Shown: positions 47,774 to 58,565 of the stretch, piece after piece
Layout of the letters: every line of letters starts with the position of its first letter
Position numbering within the stretch: position 1 is the first letter of the stretch
From: Strongyloides papillosus
Taxonomy: Eukaryota > Nematoda > Chromadorea > Rhabditida > Strongyloididae
DNA length: 64,000 bases
NCBI GenBank assembly: GCA_005656395.1
Contig: SRSI01000010.1
Location: forward strand, 2,356,001-2,420,000
Direction of reading: 5' to 3'
Made by a program: the position numbers and the translations under genes
The notes under the pieces: model-generated
Database searches by the model: none
Told to the model about the DNA's origin: nothing
Seen by the model: the letters and a program-made list of their open reading frames with translations, nothing else

Positions 47774-49530
47774 TTATTTAACTAATGGTGTTCTATGTTC
47801 ACTAATATTCATGGACCCTTTGAACAAGTAACTATCTAAGATTACATCAGCATATTCATCAATAGTTGAAGCATATTTCAAGGCTTCATCCAGACATTCC
47901 TTAGCTTCTTCTGTCTTACCTTCTTCCATTAATATTCTAGCTTTTAATTTAAATGCAGCAGAATTATATTTATCAACCTCAAAAACATCTTCAATAACTT
48001 TCTTCACTTTAAGCATATACATAAGGTATGATTCTGGAGATGAGGTACCTTCTAAATTTGCCGCTGTAGAAATATCAACAATTTTATTAAAAACGTTCTT
48101 AGGGTAAATTTTAGAACATTCTTTAAGGATATTTGAAGATTCTTTATAGTTATCCATTGCTATAACCTGAGAATAAAAGAACCATCCAATATAAGAGTCT
48201 TCTGTGTAACCATAACCTTTAAGTTTACTTTCTAATTCATGAGCTTTTTTAAGGAAACATGAATAATCTCCAGTCATTAATGAATTAATACATTGACCAT
48301 AATATTGATACCACATTGCGTAAATATTATTATTGTCAAGTGCATAGGCTTTCTCTGCATTTCCAGCCAATTCACTCATACTCGTAGAGATCTTAAAAAT
48401 TCCATGATTTAAGTATGAATCAGTATTCTCTTTATATTGGCCCATTTTATTGTTAAAGAAATCTTCTCCTTCATCATTGGCGAGTCTAAAATTGAGTTCC
48501 ATGCCTAAAATTTTCCATGTCAGCATAAAGTCATTAAGATATTTCTCATCAATTTCTACTGTTTCATTATTATATCTGTTTTCAATTTCTTCATAAACAC
48601 TCTTTGCTAACGTATATCTTCTTTGAACAATTAAACATTTTAAATAAAGTATTTCCATTAAGTAGTAAAATTCAATTTTTTTAGTATCAAAATTAAACTG
48701 GGAAAGGTACTTTTCGCATATTTCAAATGCTTCATCGAATTTATGATCTCTTAAAAGTTGAATTACCTCTTGTACTTCTGGTTCTTCAGCCAACACACTA
48801 CAATCTTTTTTCTTTCTAACATATAAAGCCAATGGGTTGTGAATACTTGTATGGAAAAGATATGCAAACATTTGTTGATGGCCAATCGGTCTAGCTTCTT
48901 CTGGGAGTTTCTTGAATTTATAATCAGCAACTATTATAGCAGCTGATTTATAAGCCTCTAAAGCTTTCTCTTGATACGTAGCTGCTTGTTTTGGCTCTAG
49001 AGAACCCAACAATAAATAGTCGTCTCCAGCATTCTTTAAGGAACGTGTTTTTTCATAGGCTGCAGCTCTTCTTTTAAGAGCCTTAATAAATCCTGGTGAA
49101 AATTTCAATGACATAGTACAATGTTCAATTTCTTTTTCGTGGTCACCAAGATAATTGTATGATGCAGCTGCATTTTGGTGTAACTCAGCTAGTAAACTAC
49201 GATCTAAAGTCTCGTCACAAAGTGAAATAGCTTCAAGGTATGTCTCGACAGCTTTAGTATAGTCTCTGCTCTTGAAAAATTCATTGCCATCAGCTTTTAA
49301 CTGAGCACCCTTTTTTCCATTTTCAGAAATTTTACCATATTTTGATATATCTACTTTTTTATTGTTTTTGTTATCGTCATTTGACTAAAATGAAATTAAA
49401 AACATCTTTTTTTTATGTATATTCTTACCCATAAAAAGAGCCGTCCTCCGACATAGATGACAGCTCCACTGACGATGGCTGCACAAAGATATTTAGACCA
49501 AGTAGGTACGTTAATTTGTGAATTCTCCAT
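47774..49530 (-). CDS. tomm-70: TOM70 mitochondrial import receptor
   Basis: Exons 49530-49429 and 49384-47774 (44-bp intron, phase 0) encode 570 aa, near the usual TOM70 length. An N-terminal outer-membrane anchor spans about residues 13-34 (YLCAAIVSGAVIYVGGRLFLW). A polar linker leads to TPR repeats, the first being GAQLKADGNEFFKSRDYTKAVETYLEAISLC, the Hsp70/Hsp90 C-terminus-binding clamp, with HQNAAASYNYLGDHEKEIEHC following. Later TPRs form the preprotein-binding cavity. TOM70 receives carrier-type precursors from cytosolic chaperones and passes them to the TOM pore. The short first exon was placed by its donor GTAAGA and the anchor sequence it supplies. Confidence 0.9.
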
Positions 49531-50152
49531 AACCAATAGAACCACAAAATAATTCACCTAAAATGTAATAGCTTAAGAAATTTAAATATTCCAATAGATT
49601 TCGCACTAAGAGTCGTTCAAAAAAGAACACAATTTGAAACATTTAGACTTAAAATATTAAGTAAAAGAATTTGTATGTACTCGAGTATTTGTCTTGTTAA
49701 GTAACTATGGTAGTGTAGACTTGAAAAAATGTAGTTATTTATATTTATAAAAATATACTACTATTTTATTTATAACAAATTTAATTTTATTGTTTTAATG
49801 ATACATGTATAGTTTGTATTTTAGCAAGTGTTCCATACTATTATGATAGAAAATATGATGATAATCTTAATCTATTTTATTATTATTTTATATTTCCTTC
49901 AAATTTTTAGTAAGATAATAAAAAACTTAAGTGAAAGTGACATATATAAACATTTTAATAATTGTACCTTTCCTTAAAATTTAAGTGTAATGTCTTAGTT
50001 TTTTTTTAGAAATTAAAGATACAACGAATTAGTAGTAATGTTTACATTACTAAGTTAAAAGCAATTTATTTAATATATACAATGTTTTACTATATTCAAT
50101 ATATGTTGTTTATATGTAAATGTTAATATTTTTATAAAATATAAATAAATAT
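49531..50152. other. AT-rich intergenic region
   Basis: This holds the upstream sequence of TOM70 and the downstream end of ATG4, both on the minus strand. The gap of 622 bp is too long for a typical operon spacer. No other feature is seen. Confidence 0.4.
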
Positions 50153-51469
50153 TTATGACAAAACTTCAAACTCATCATCACTATCCATATTAGGATCTCC
50201 AAAATCAGTATATTCTTTAAAATTAAAAGAACTTTCTACACCTGTATAAGGAACAAATTTTGGCCACCCTTTAGGCCTTTCAGAAAGCATTTCAAATAGT
50301 GGCGGTGACGAAGCTTTCAAGACAGCCTCAAGATTCTTAGTTAAATCATCGTAGTCAGGCTTATCTTTACATACAAATGCTAAAGCTAACGATGGATCCA
50401 TTTGCTCATAATCCATATGAGCAACACAATCACAGTGAAAAGATGCATCGTTAATTAATAATGATGATGAAGTTGGTTCTTCTATATCAACTTTTACTCC
50501 ATCATTTTCATCAATTTTTTCATGTAAAGATCCATTGTCTTTGACATCAACAGCCTCCATCTGTTCATTAATGTCAATTACTGGTTGACATATATGCGGA
50601 TCTAAATATAGCATTTCTTCATCAGCCATTCCAATAAAATAAAGTGCTCTATTTGGTCTTCCACCAATTATTCCAGCGCATTGTTTAAGTTCATAAAACA
50701 TTTTAACTGCAGGAATATAATCTCTGTTGATGGAGGTTAAACCCAACCGTAAAGGTATAATTATTAATAAATTCTTCCATTCATTTTCGCCGTCTCTCTG
50801 AACAGTAGCAACTTTTTTTACATCATCGTGAATCAATACATTATCCATAGCCACATGAACACGTATATTACTCCAATCATCATAGAAAACTAATTTCTTT
50901 AATACTTGTGATACTGTATTAGGGCCTAACCATTCTCCAACATTTTTACCTTCGGAAACCCCCATTTGGGCTATCTGATGTATGGAATAATTGGATGTCT
51001 TATCATCTTGAAACAAATTGAGAATTTTAATGTAATTTTGATCATTAGCAGAAGTATTTGGATCCCAAATCCAGTCTTTCCCGAGCTTAATATCTACGAT
51101 AGCTTGAGCTAAAAGCATTTGGCCACACCTTAACATACAACCCCACCCTTGATCACTTGAAGGTCCAGTACCTCCAATTTTAGTAAAATCTTTTCTATAC
51201 GTCATCCAAAGTCTGCTTCTAACAAATTCTTTAACTTTCTGGTAACCTAAAATATAGTAAAATAATATTGATCAATTGTTAAATAAAAAAAGTATTAACA
51301 AACAGAGATAATTAAACACACCATCTTCTTTGGTAAATTTTTTACCCAATATTACAACTTCATTAGCCTTTTCTACAAGGTCAATTTCTTCAAAATCCAA
51401 TGCCAAGTAAGGCTCCATATTTTTTATGTAATTATAGATTAATTCACTAAATCCAGAAAAATGGTTCAT
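50153..51469 (-). CDS. atg-4: ATG4 autophagy cysteine protease
   Basis: Exons 51469-51322 and 51246-50153 (75-bp intron splitting a Gly codon) encode 413 aa. The peptidase C54 signature is clear: TGPSSDQGWGCMLRCGQM with nucleophile Cys86, and YLDPH near residue 265 with the catalytic Asp and His. The fold segments LTSINRDYIPAVKMF and ECAGIIGGRPNRALYFIG-like text also match. ATG4 trims pro-LC3/GABARAP (LGG-1/LGG-2) to expose the lipidation Gly and later delipidates it. The last residues, DDEFEVLS, form an F-x-x-L LIR-like motif equivalent to that ending human ATG4B. C. elegans has atg-4.1 and atg-4.2; I cannot choose between them. Confidence 0.92.
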
Positions 51470-52198
51470 AACAAAAAAAAATATTTACTATAATCTTATT
51501 TAGTTTACATATATCTAATATTATATATATGTCAAAAAAGATCGTTATTTATTTATACAACAATTGTATTTTATAATAAAAAATTATATACTACTATCAG
51601 GTGATGGTGATAATAAATTATAGAAATAAGAGGGAATATTATAGAAGAATGATGCGATGATAAAACCTTTTCCAAATTTCTCATACATACACCGGGTTCC
51701 TCTAGTTGCTTGTTTATATTCTTCTTGGAATATGGAGTCTTTATTTAGTGCTTTTTAAATACATTTTTTTTTAATTACTGAAAATTTTATTATTTTCAAA
51801 ATAAAGTTAAAATATTTTAAGAATATGTTTTCTAATGGGTTTTCACTTAGAAAATTCTAGTGTTACAACAATAATCGTTGCGTTTTTATAGTAAAATTAT
51901 TTTGATAAAAATAGAAGATCAAGTCTTGTTTAGATAATTAAAAACACTAACATGTCGTTTTACAAATACTAAATAACGTTGTAATATCATTTAAAATAGA
52001 ATTTATGATCATTATCAATCTGATTGGAAATAAATTAATTATGACAGAAAATACGTATAATATACAAGTCAAATTTATATTTTTATGATAACAAAACCGA
52101 ACTTTCATTTTCTTACTAGGAATGATATTGGAAAAATTAACCTTTTATTGATATTAAAGTTATTTTTTAGGAATAAAAAGTAATTTTTTATTAGAAAA
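51470..52198. other. Divergent spacer between ATG4 and S-formylglutathione hydrolase
   Basis: This 729-bp head-to-head region should hold both promoters. A minus-strand open stretch at 51584-51754 is listed separately. TTTTTATTAG ends four bases before the plus-strand ATG at 52199 and could be a trans-splice acceptor. Confidence 0.35.
51584..51754 (-). CDS. Possible small exon or gene fragment, minus strand
   Basis: This is 56 sense codons closed by TAA at 51584-51586, in a segment less A/T-rich than its surroundings. The peptide looks protein-like: QEEYKQATRGTRCMYEKFGK, then a hydrophobic GFIIASFFYNIPSYFYNLL, and a polar end. A stop lies just upstream in frame, so it would need an upstream exon joined near the AAAAAG at 51751-51755, or a start at the internal ATG. 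I found no clear partner exon. It could be a small membrane protein, a relic or chance. Confidence 0.25.
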   Translation of the reverse strand, partial: KALNKDSIFQEEYKQATRGTRCMYEKFGKGFIIASFFYNIPSYFYNLLSPSPDSSI

Positions 52199-53076
52199 AT
52201 GTTAAACAGTGTTTCTTCTGTACGCTCCTTCAATGGTTATCAAAAGATTTTTTCATTTGACAGTAGTGAATTAGCTTCAACTGCACGTTTTGGAATTTAC
52301 CTTCCTGATGGATTTGAGGAAAAAAAGTTCCCTGTATTATTTTATTTATCAGGTAATTATAATTCATCTATAACATAATCGTTCTCTGTTAAGGTTTGAC
52401 ATGTACGGAGAATAACTTTATTGAAAAATCTGGTTTCCAACGATTTGCATCAAAATATAAAATTATTGTTGTTAATCCAGATACCTCACCAAGAGGAGTT
52501 GACATTGAAGGTGATTCCGATACTTGGTCCTTTGGAAAAGGTGCTGGATTTTATGTTGATAGTACTATTGAAAAATGGAAAAAAAATTATAGAATGTATT
52601 CATATGTATCAAATGAACTTGTCAATTTGATTAAAAAAGAATTTAATTGTGATGGAGATAAATTTGGAATATTTGGACATTCTATGGGAGGACATGGTGC
52701 ACTAGTAATAGGGTTGAGAAATCCACACATTTTTAAATCTATCTCTACATTTGCTGCAATTTGTAATCCTACTATTTCTCCATGGGGAATTGCGGCTTTT
52801 AAAGGGTATTTGGGAGATGATAAAGAAACTTGGAAGCAATATGATGCTACTGAGATTGCTAAAAACTATTCAGGTCCACATATGAATATATTTTTGGATC
52901 AAGGAAGTGCTGATGGATTTTTGGAGAAAAAAGAATTACTTCCTGGAAATTTCTTGGAAGTAAGAAATAACAATATTGCTGTTGATTATAAACTTCGTGA
53001 TGGTTATGATCATTCTTATTTTTACATTGCCACTTTTATTGAGGAACACTTTGCTTTTCATTCTTCAAAATTTTAA
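52199..53076 (+). CDS. S-formylglutathione hydrolase (esterase D)
   Basis: Exons 52199-52352 and 52394-53076 (41-bp intron splitting a Gly codon) encode 278 aa, close to the 282 of human ESD. The family signature runs through the protein: LYLSGLTCTENNFIEKSGFQ at the junction, PDTSPRGVDIEGD, WSFGKGAGFYVD, the nucleophile elbow GHSMGGHGAL, and the acid and base near DQGSAD and GYDHSYFYI. It hydrolyses S-formylglutathione to formate and glutathione, the last step of glutathione-dependent formaldehyde detoxification in the cytosol. The catalytic triad appears intact. It is divergent from ATG4. Confidence 0.93.
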
Positions 53077-53393
53077 AATCCTAGTATATTTAATTTTTTA
53101 TTATTCATATGAATAAATGGTTCTTTAATGATAAATTAAATTTTTCTTAGCAACTATTGCATAAGGATATTTATAACATAAAATGAACGATAGTTGAAGA
53201 AAGATGAAATTTTAAAAGTATGGTGTTTTACTGCAATGACACTTATCTTAAAAATAATTTATTATATAAAATTTAACAATAGAAGAATTATAATTGATTT
53301 AAAAATAAATATATTTTATAAATCATCCTTTAAATTTTATAGTCAGTATGAGAAGATTATATTGTTATAACTTAAAAATTATTAAAAAATATC
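53077..53393. other. Convergent spacer
   Basis: A 317-bp A/T-rich tail-to-tail region between esterase D and the ABHD12-like gene. No feature beyond presumed 3' UTRs. Confidence 0.35.
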
Positions 53394-54383
53394 TTAAATT
53401 GATGGTGCGTTACCAATAGTATAGTAAATAGCTTTCATATCAGGTGTATCAATAATGTTATAATGTCCCAGCCCATATGATTCATCAAACAAATATAAAT
53501 GGCATGTCATTTCATTTTCACGAGCCAAAAGATAAAGCTGTTGGGACATATAGTATGGATAAATTGTATCATCCTTTGAATGAAGTAATATTACATGACA
53601 TGAAATTTGACTAAATATTTTATCTATTGCCATTCTACTAGCAATTTCAGGATATTTGGATATTATTTTTTTAATATAATATCCTATAATTCTTGATGTC
53701 CTAATTAATGGTAATTCCAAAATAGCTTCTACAAAATTGGTAAATGGAGCTTCCAAAAAAAGTTCTGTTAGAGGCAATCCTTCTTCATTTAATTCTGCTG
53801 CAACTTTCGCTGCTATTGCTGCTCCAGTACCATGACCCCACAATCCAATACGATTTGGTGCAAATTTTGAAACATATCTATATACCGTTTTCACATCTTC
53901 ATAACACTTTTTTTCACAAAACTCTCCATTAGTATCAGCACAACCACGATAATCAAGTGCAAAAACATGACCATCTCTTTCTCCGATAAAATTGATAATT
54001 TTAATAGATCTCCGATTTCCACGGTATCCAAATAAACCATGGCAGTATATAATAACTTTTTGATTTGTGTTTGATGAAAGAGCTGCTTCGAAATCTTTAC
54101 CACACATTTTACTTCCTTTCTTCCTTAACTCATCACTTGTACTATTAGGTAGTGTATGCCAGAGGCCAATACTTTCATCATCAGGATAAGTGAGATAGAA
54201 GTTTCTTGTTAAATTTCGAATTGAAGTTACCGAAGGATCATATTTATAATGACATCTTAAAAGTTTCAATAAAGCCCATACAAATTTTGTTGAATGAAAT
54301 AGAAAAATAAATATTGCCAGACATTTAAATGTATAAATATAAAAGACAGCAGTCATGTATTTTAGAATAATGTCGTATATCAT
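53394..54383 (-). CDS. ABHD12/13-like alpha/beta hydrolase lacking the nucleophilic serine
   Basis: This single-exon gene encodes 329 aa from the ATG at 54383. An N-terminal hydrophobic stretch (about 10-40) is a likely membrane anchor, as in ABHD12. The fold is clear: VIIYCHGLFGYRGNRRS (oxyanion loop), HVFALDYRGCADTNG, then VYRYVSKF, and the elbow GLWGHGTGAAIAAKVA. The elbow should read GxSxG, but the codon at 53831-53829 is GGT, giving Gly185 where the Ser nucleophile belongs. The acid (LLHSKDD) and the His (GLGHYNI) are retained. ABHD12 is a lysophosphatidylserine lipase; this relative should be inactive, so I infer a pseudoenzyme or lipid-binding role. It is head-to-head with the threonine dehydratase gene, 150 bp apart. 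Confidence 0.82.
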   Translation of the reverse strand: MIYDIILKYMTAVFYIYTFKCLAIFIFLFHSTKFVWALLKLLRCHYKYDPSVTSIRNLTRNFYLTYPDDESIGLWHTLPNSTSDELRKKGSKMCGKDFEAALSSNTNQKVIIYCHGLFGYRGNRRSIKIINFIGERDGHVFALDYRGCADTNGEFCEKKCYEDVKTVYRYVSKFAPNRIGLWGHGTGAAIAAKVAAELNEEGLPLTELFLEAPFTNFVEAILELPLIRTSRIIGYYIKKIISKYPEIASRMAIDKIFSQISCHVILLHSKDDTIYPYYMSQQLYLLARENEMTCHLYLFDESYGLGHYNIIDTPDMKAIYYTIGNAPSI

Positions 54384-54533
54384 TGTAGAAGTCAAAAATA
54401 ATTTACACCAAATTTTAGCTATTTAGTTTTTTTTATCACATTATACCAAGCAAAAATTTTATTATTTCATATTCAAATTTTCAAACTATATAAATTACAA
54501 TAGAAATAATGACTTTAAAAGTTTTTGATCAAT

Positions 54534-55881
54534 ATGGTGAAGGAGAGAGATGAATCTACTTTCGATGTTCATTGTGATCCAGACAATCCTAAAATTCTAA
54601 AGTTTCATGAAATTAAAGAAGCAATGAAAAGAATTAGATCTGGAATAAAAAAGACTTCACTTGATTTATCTGATCGTATTTCACATGTTGTAGGAGCTAA
54701 AATATATCTTAAAAAAGAATTTACACAATTTACTGGAAGTTTTAAAGAACGCGGAGCAAGGAATGCCTTATTAAAATTATCAGAAGAGGAGAAACAATTA
54801 GGTGTCTATGCAGCATCAGCTGGTAATCATGGTTTAGCAATGAGTTATCATGGAAAAAATCTTAATATTCCCATAAATATTTATATGCCTGTTTATGCAC
54901 CCCTTATAAAGGTTGAAAATTGTAAAAAACTTGGAGCTAATGTTGTATTGACTGGAGAAACAGTTAATGATGCAAGAGATGCTGCTTTAAGAGAAGCTAC
55001 TAAGAAGGGTGGAAAATATGTTAATGGATATGACAACATTGATGTTCTAGCTGGAGCAGGAACTGTTGCATTGGAGATTCTTGAAGATGTATGTTTATAA
55101 ATTCTAGTAGTTATTATCTTTCTGATAATTTTAGTTACCAGACGTTGATATCGTTATAATACCAATAGGTGGAGGTGGTCTAATAGCTGGAATGTCTGTA
55201 GCATTAAAGAAACTTAAGCCATCAGTAAAAATAATAGGTGTTCAAGCTGCATCATGTCCAGCATTTCATGTTAGTTTAAAAAATAACAAATACACTTATG
55301 TAAAAAGTAAACCGACAATTGCTGACGGATTGGCTGTAGAAAAAATTGGTGTTAATGCTTTTGCAACTGCCAAAAAACATATAGACTATTCATTTTGTGT
55401 TGATGAAGAAGATATTGCTGTGGGAGTATATCGCTTCTTGGAGTGGGAACGATTAATTTGTGAAGGAGCAGGAGCAATATCAGTATCCAGTCTATTAATT
55501 GATGAAATTCGTGATTTAGTTAGAGGAAAGAAGGTTGTTTGTGTTTTATCTGGTGGAAATATTGATATTACAAAATTAAAGGAATGTCTTGATAAAGGAC
55601 TGGCATTAGATCGTCGTATTATTCGATTTAATGTTCTTATCACCGAGCGTCCTGATAGTTTAGCACAGGTTATAAATATCACAAGTAAAGTTGGAGTAAT
55701 AATTAAAGACATTCGCTACGAAAGAGGATTCGAGAAATTAGGAATAATGTATACAAGAGTAAGAATAACCTGTGAAACAATTGGTATGGAACATGCTGAT
55801 AAATTAGAAGAAGAAGTGAAAAAAGTTTATAAATCAGCATACTTCTACCCAAATCATGATGACTATGAAAAAAATGAATAA
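54534..55881 (+). CDS. Threonine/serine dehydratase (PLP fold II) with ACT domain
   Basis: Exons 54534-55088 and 55135-55881 (46-bp intron, phase 0) encode 433 aa. The PLP-lysine motif TGSFKERGARNAL, the substrate loop SAGNHGLAMSYHG, the phosphate cradle IPIGGGGLIAGM and the late SGGNID motif define the serine/threonine dehydratase family. The last ~90 residues (RFNVLITERPDSLAQVINIT...) form an ACT domain, which serine racemase lacks, so threonine ammonia-lyase is the better call: threonine to 2-oxobutyrate and ammonia. The ACT domain usually gives allosteric control. The start is the first ATG in frame; an ATG at 54509 is in another frame and soon stops. The stop codon is 60 bp from that of the convergent AUH-like gene. 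Confidence 0.9.
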
Positions 55882-55941
55882 ACATTAATTTAATTCAATC
55901 TAATCACAATTAATTATATAATAAAAAATCCTAAAAATTTT

Positions 55942-56805
55942 CTATTCACCTTTAAATATTGGATTTCTTTTTTCTGCGAAAGCAGCTAATGCTTCTAATC
56001 TATCTTTGGTTGGAATTACTTGAGCATAACATTGTTGTTCAATGGTGAATCCTTGATTTAAACTTACTTCTAGTCCTTCATCAACAGCAACTTTAGCCAG
56101 TTTTGAAGCAATAGGTCCCGTTTTTAAAATTTGTTTAGCCATTTCCATTGCTTTATCATCTGGATTTGGAACGCAACAATTTACCAACCCAATTTTCTCA
56201 CCTTCTTTACCATCAATTATTTTGGCAGTTAAAATTAATTCTTTAGCTTTAGCTGGTCCAACTATTCTTGATAATCTTTGAGTACCTCCTGCACCAGGAA
56301 TGATAGCTAATTTTGTCTCAACTAACCCCATTTTAGCGTTCTCTCCAGCAATACGAAGATCACAAGACAAGGCAACTTCTAAACCACCACCAAGTGCATA
56401 ACCATCCAGAACGGCGATAACAGGAATTGGTAGTGATGAAAATTTAACGGTCATCTGTCGGAGTTTATCAACAAACTTTGGAACCTCATCTTGAGGCATT
56501 AGTTTTCTTTCTTTCAAATCAGCTCCGGTACAAAATGCTCCAGGAACATCACTTTTTAATATTACGACACGTGCCTCCTTGTCAAATTTAATCTCATCTA
56601 GATTATCTATTAATTGTTTAACAAGTAAACGTGAAAGAGCGTTTTTTGTTGAGGGGTTTGTCATTTTCATCAAAACAATTCCTTTATCTTCATTTTGAAG
56701 TCGTTCAACAATTAAAGGGTTGTTAGGACCGCCAGCAACTGTTCTTATGGAAACATTTTTTAAAACACTTCTTGAAATAAATCCTTGTCCAATAAATTTT
56801 AGCAT
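55942..56805 (-). CDS. Mitochondrial enoyl-CoA hydratase (AUH-like)
   Basis: This single-exon gene encodes 287 aa. The first ~25 residues (MLKFIGQGFISRSVLKNVSIRT) are basic and Ser-rich, a likely mitochondrial presequence. The crotonase fold follows: GIVLMKMTNPSTKNALS, GAFCTGADLKE (CoA loop), LDGYALGGGLEVALSCDLRI and the catalytic-Glu segment GLVETKLAIIPGAGGTQRL, all intact. The closest match by eye is AUH, 3-methylglutaconyl-CoA hydratase of leucine breakdown (or ECHDC2). It lies 108 bp downstream of PIGA on the same strand, with a CCTAATTTTAG acceptor eight bases before its ATG, which fits a downstream operon gene using an SL2-type acceptor. C. elegans ech genes are the relatives. Confidence 0.9.
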   Translation of the reverse strand: MLKFIGQGFISRSVLKNVSIRTVAGGPNNPLIVERLQNEDKGIVLMKMTNPSTKNALSRLLVKQLIDNLDEIKFDKEARVVILKSDVPGAFCTGADLKERKLMPQDEVPKFVDKLRQMTVKFSSLPIPVIAVLDGYALGGGLEVALSCDLRIAGENAKMGLVETKLAIIPGAGGTQRLSRIVGPAKAKELILTAKIIDGKEGEKIGLVNCCVPNPDDKAMEMAKQILKTGPIASKLAKVAVDEGLEVSLNQGFTIEQQCYAQVIPTKDRLEALAAFAEKRNPIFKGE

Positions 56806-56913
56806 GGTATTTCTAAAATTAGGAATTTAGAAAAAAATTAATTTTTTTATAACACTAAGTAAAAGTATGGATTAACCAAATAAATATAATTTTTTTATTA
56901 AATAAAAAACACT
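56806..56913 (-). promoter_or_regulatory. Candidate operon intercistronic region with trans-splice acceptor
   Basis: Only 108 bp separate the PIGA stop (56914) from the AUH-like ATG (56805). On the minus strand it begins with an A/T-rich stretch carrying an AATAAA-like signal and ends in CCTAATTTTAG (AG at 56814-56813) before the ATG. Nematode operon spacers are about 100 bp with this order of elements. Confidence 0.5.
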
Positions 56914-58306
56914 TTATTCTTTCTTTTTATCTTTTTCACCGGAAATAGGATAAAAAATATTCATCAAAGTTGAGATAACTTTTAAAAAAATACACATTCC
57001 GATCCAGCACAAACCAAATGCTAATCCATTATCTTTGAAGATACAAATTTCATCCCATGTTGATAGCCCTTTTTCAGTCATAACTTTTTCATAGACAATT
57101 TCTGTCCTTGCAGCAATATTCTCCCAATTATACATTGGTTTAACAAGTTCATGTTTTACTTCAGGATCCATAATTTTACCTTCTTCATATAACTTAATAG
57201 CCTTTAGGCAACCATCGACAATAGAAGATACGTTTACCTCAACTGTTGTTAACATATTCTCAGGTAACACCTCTGATACACCACCAACTCTTGTAGAGAT
57301 AACATGTAATCCGCATGAAGCTGCCTCAACGATAGCAATACAAAAAGCTTCCGTCAACGAGGTATTAAGAAAAATTTGTCCTTGTACAAGTGTTTCAGCT
57401 ATCTTATTATGAGGAACCATTCCAACCATAGAAACTCTATCAAATAAATTATACTTTTCTCTCATCTCCTCTAAATCAACCCTTTTGGGTCCATCACCAG
57501 CAATTAAAAATTTAACATTTGAATGTAAAGAACATACTTTTGGTATGACATATTTTAACAAATCAGCACCTTTTCTATAGACTAATCGACATGCTACAAC
57601 AATAGTCAAATCATTGCCATAAAATTTATCTTTATCTGGTAGAAATAATGATGAATCTATAGCATTAGGAATAACAAAAATGTTTTCACTTCTAACTTTA
57701 CACCTTACATAAATATTCTCTTTATGTGCATATGATACACAAATAATTTTTCCTGTAATTGGTACAATGTATCTAAGATAAAGTTTATTAGTAAGAACAG
57801 AACTTAAATCTGAAAGACTCATTAATGAGTGATCAGTTAAAATAGTTTTTAGATTTAGTGTTCTTCCCCAAAATAAACATTCGCCAGCAAATGATGAAAA
57901 ACTCTAAAAAAAAAGTCAATAAAAAATTGGTTAGGTAATTGATAAACATACCGAATGACCATGAACAATTTCAATATCTTCTCTTATTAAAATATTTCTA
58001 ATCCATGGAAATGATGAACATGCAGTTGGTAAAGTTATGCCTATTGATAATGTAAAAATTGGTAGATAATAGACTTTCAAACCCGTACTTAAATGATAAA
58101 TACCTTTTCTTTTACCATATGATCTTGTAAGCATAATAACATGATGTCCTTTTTTTAACAAACATTTCGATAAAAAGTATAGATGTGTTTCAATTCCACC
58201 TGTATTAGGACAGAAGAAATCGGAAACAAGGCTTAAAAGTTGTACTACTTTAGGCTGTTAATAAAAACACTATCACTTACGCTATACGAAATTTTCTTTG
58301 AGACAT
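56914..58306 (-). CDS. PIGA: PIGA, GPI-GlcNAc transferase catalytic subunit
   Basis: Exons 58306-58281, 58231-57952 and 57903-56914 encode 431 aa. The 26-bp first exon is joined by a 49-bp intron with an unusual CTTTTAAG acceptor; this gives the conserved start ...RIALVSDFFCPNTGGIETH. PIGA hallmarks follow: RSYGKRKGIYHLSTGLKVYYLP, VHGHSSFS across the second junction, TDHSLMSLSDLSSVLTNK, VCVSY.KEN, VIPNAIDSSLF, then the GT4 donor-site segments and LTEAFCIAIVEAASCGL. A C-terminal membrane anchor lies near 400-425. The complex transfers GlcNAc from UDP-GlcNAc to phosphatidylinositol on the cytosolic ER face, the first step of GPI-anchor synthesis. An acceptor at AACAG 16 bases earlier would meet an in-frame stop, which supports my choice. 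Confidence 0.92.
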
Positions 58307-58565
58307 TATTAAAGAAAGTTATAAACAATGATATAGGTTATAATATTTAAAAACTAATAAGGTAAAAAAACACAAACCTAGTGGCCATGATCAAGAAATG
58401 TACTACATACACAAACACATTCCCAAATTTTCAACTCATCTTCTCAAGATAATACTCGAAAATAAAAATATGAAAAACAATGTTTATTAATTTATTAGAA
58501 ATCCAAGGTAAAAATAAAGTAAGAATAAATTATTATTTAAACAGTAAACAGCAGAAACTCCGCAG

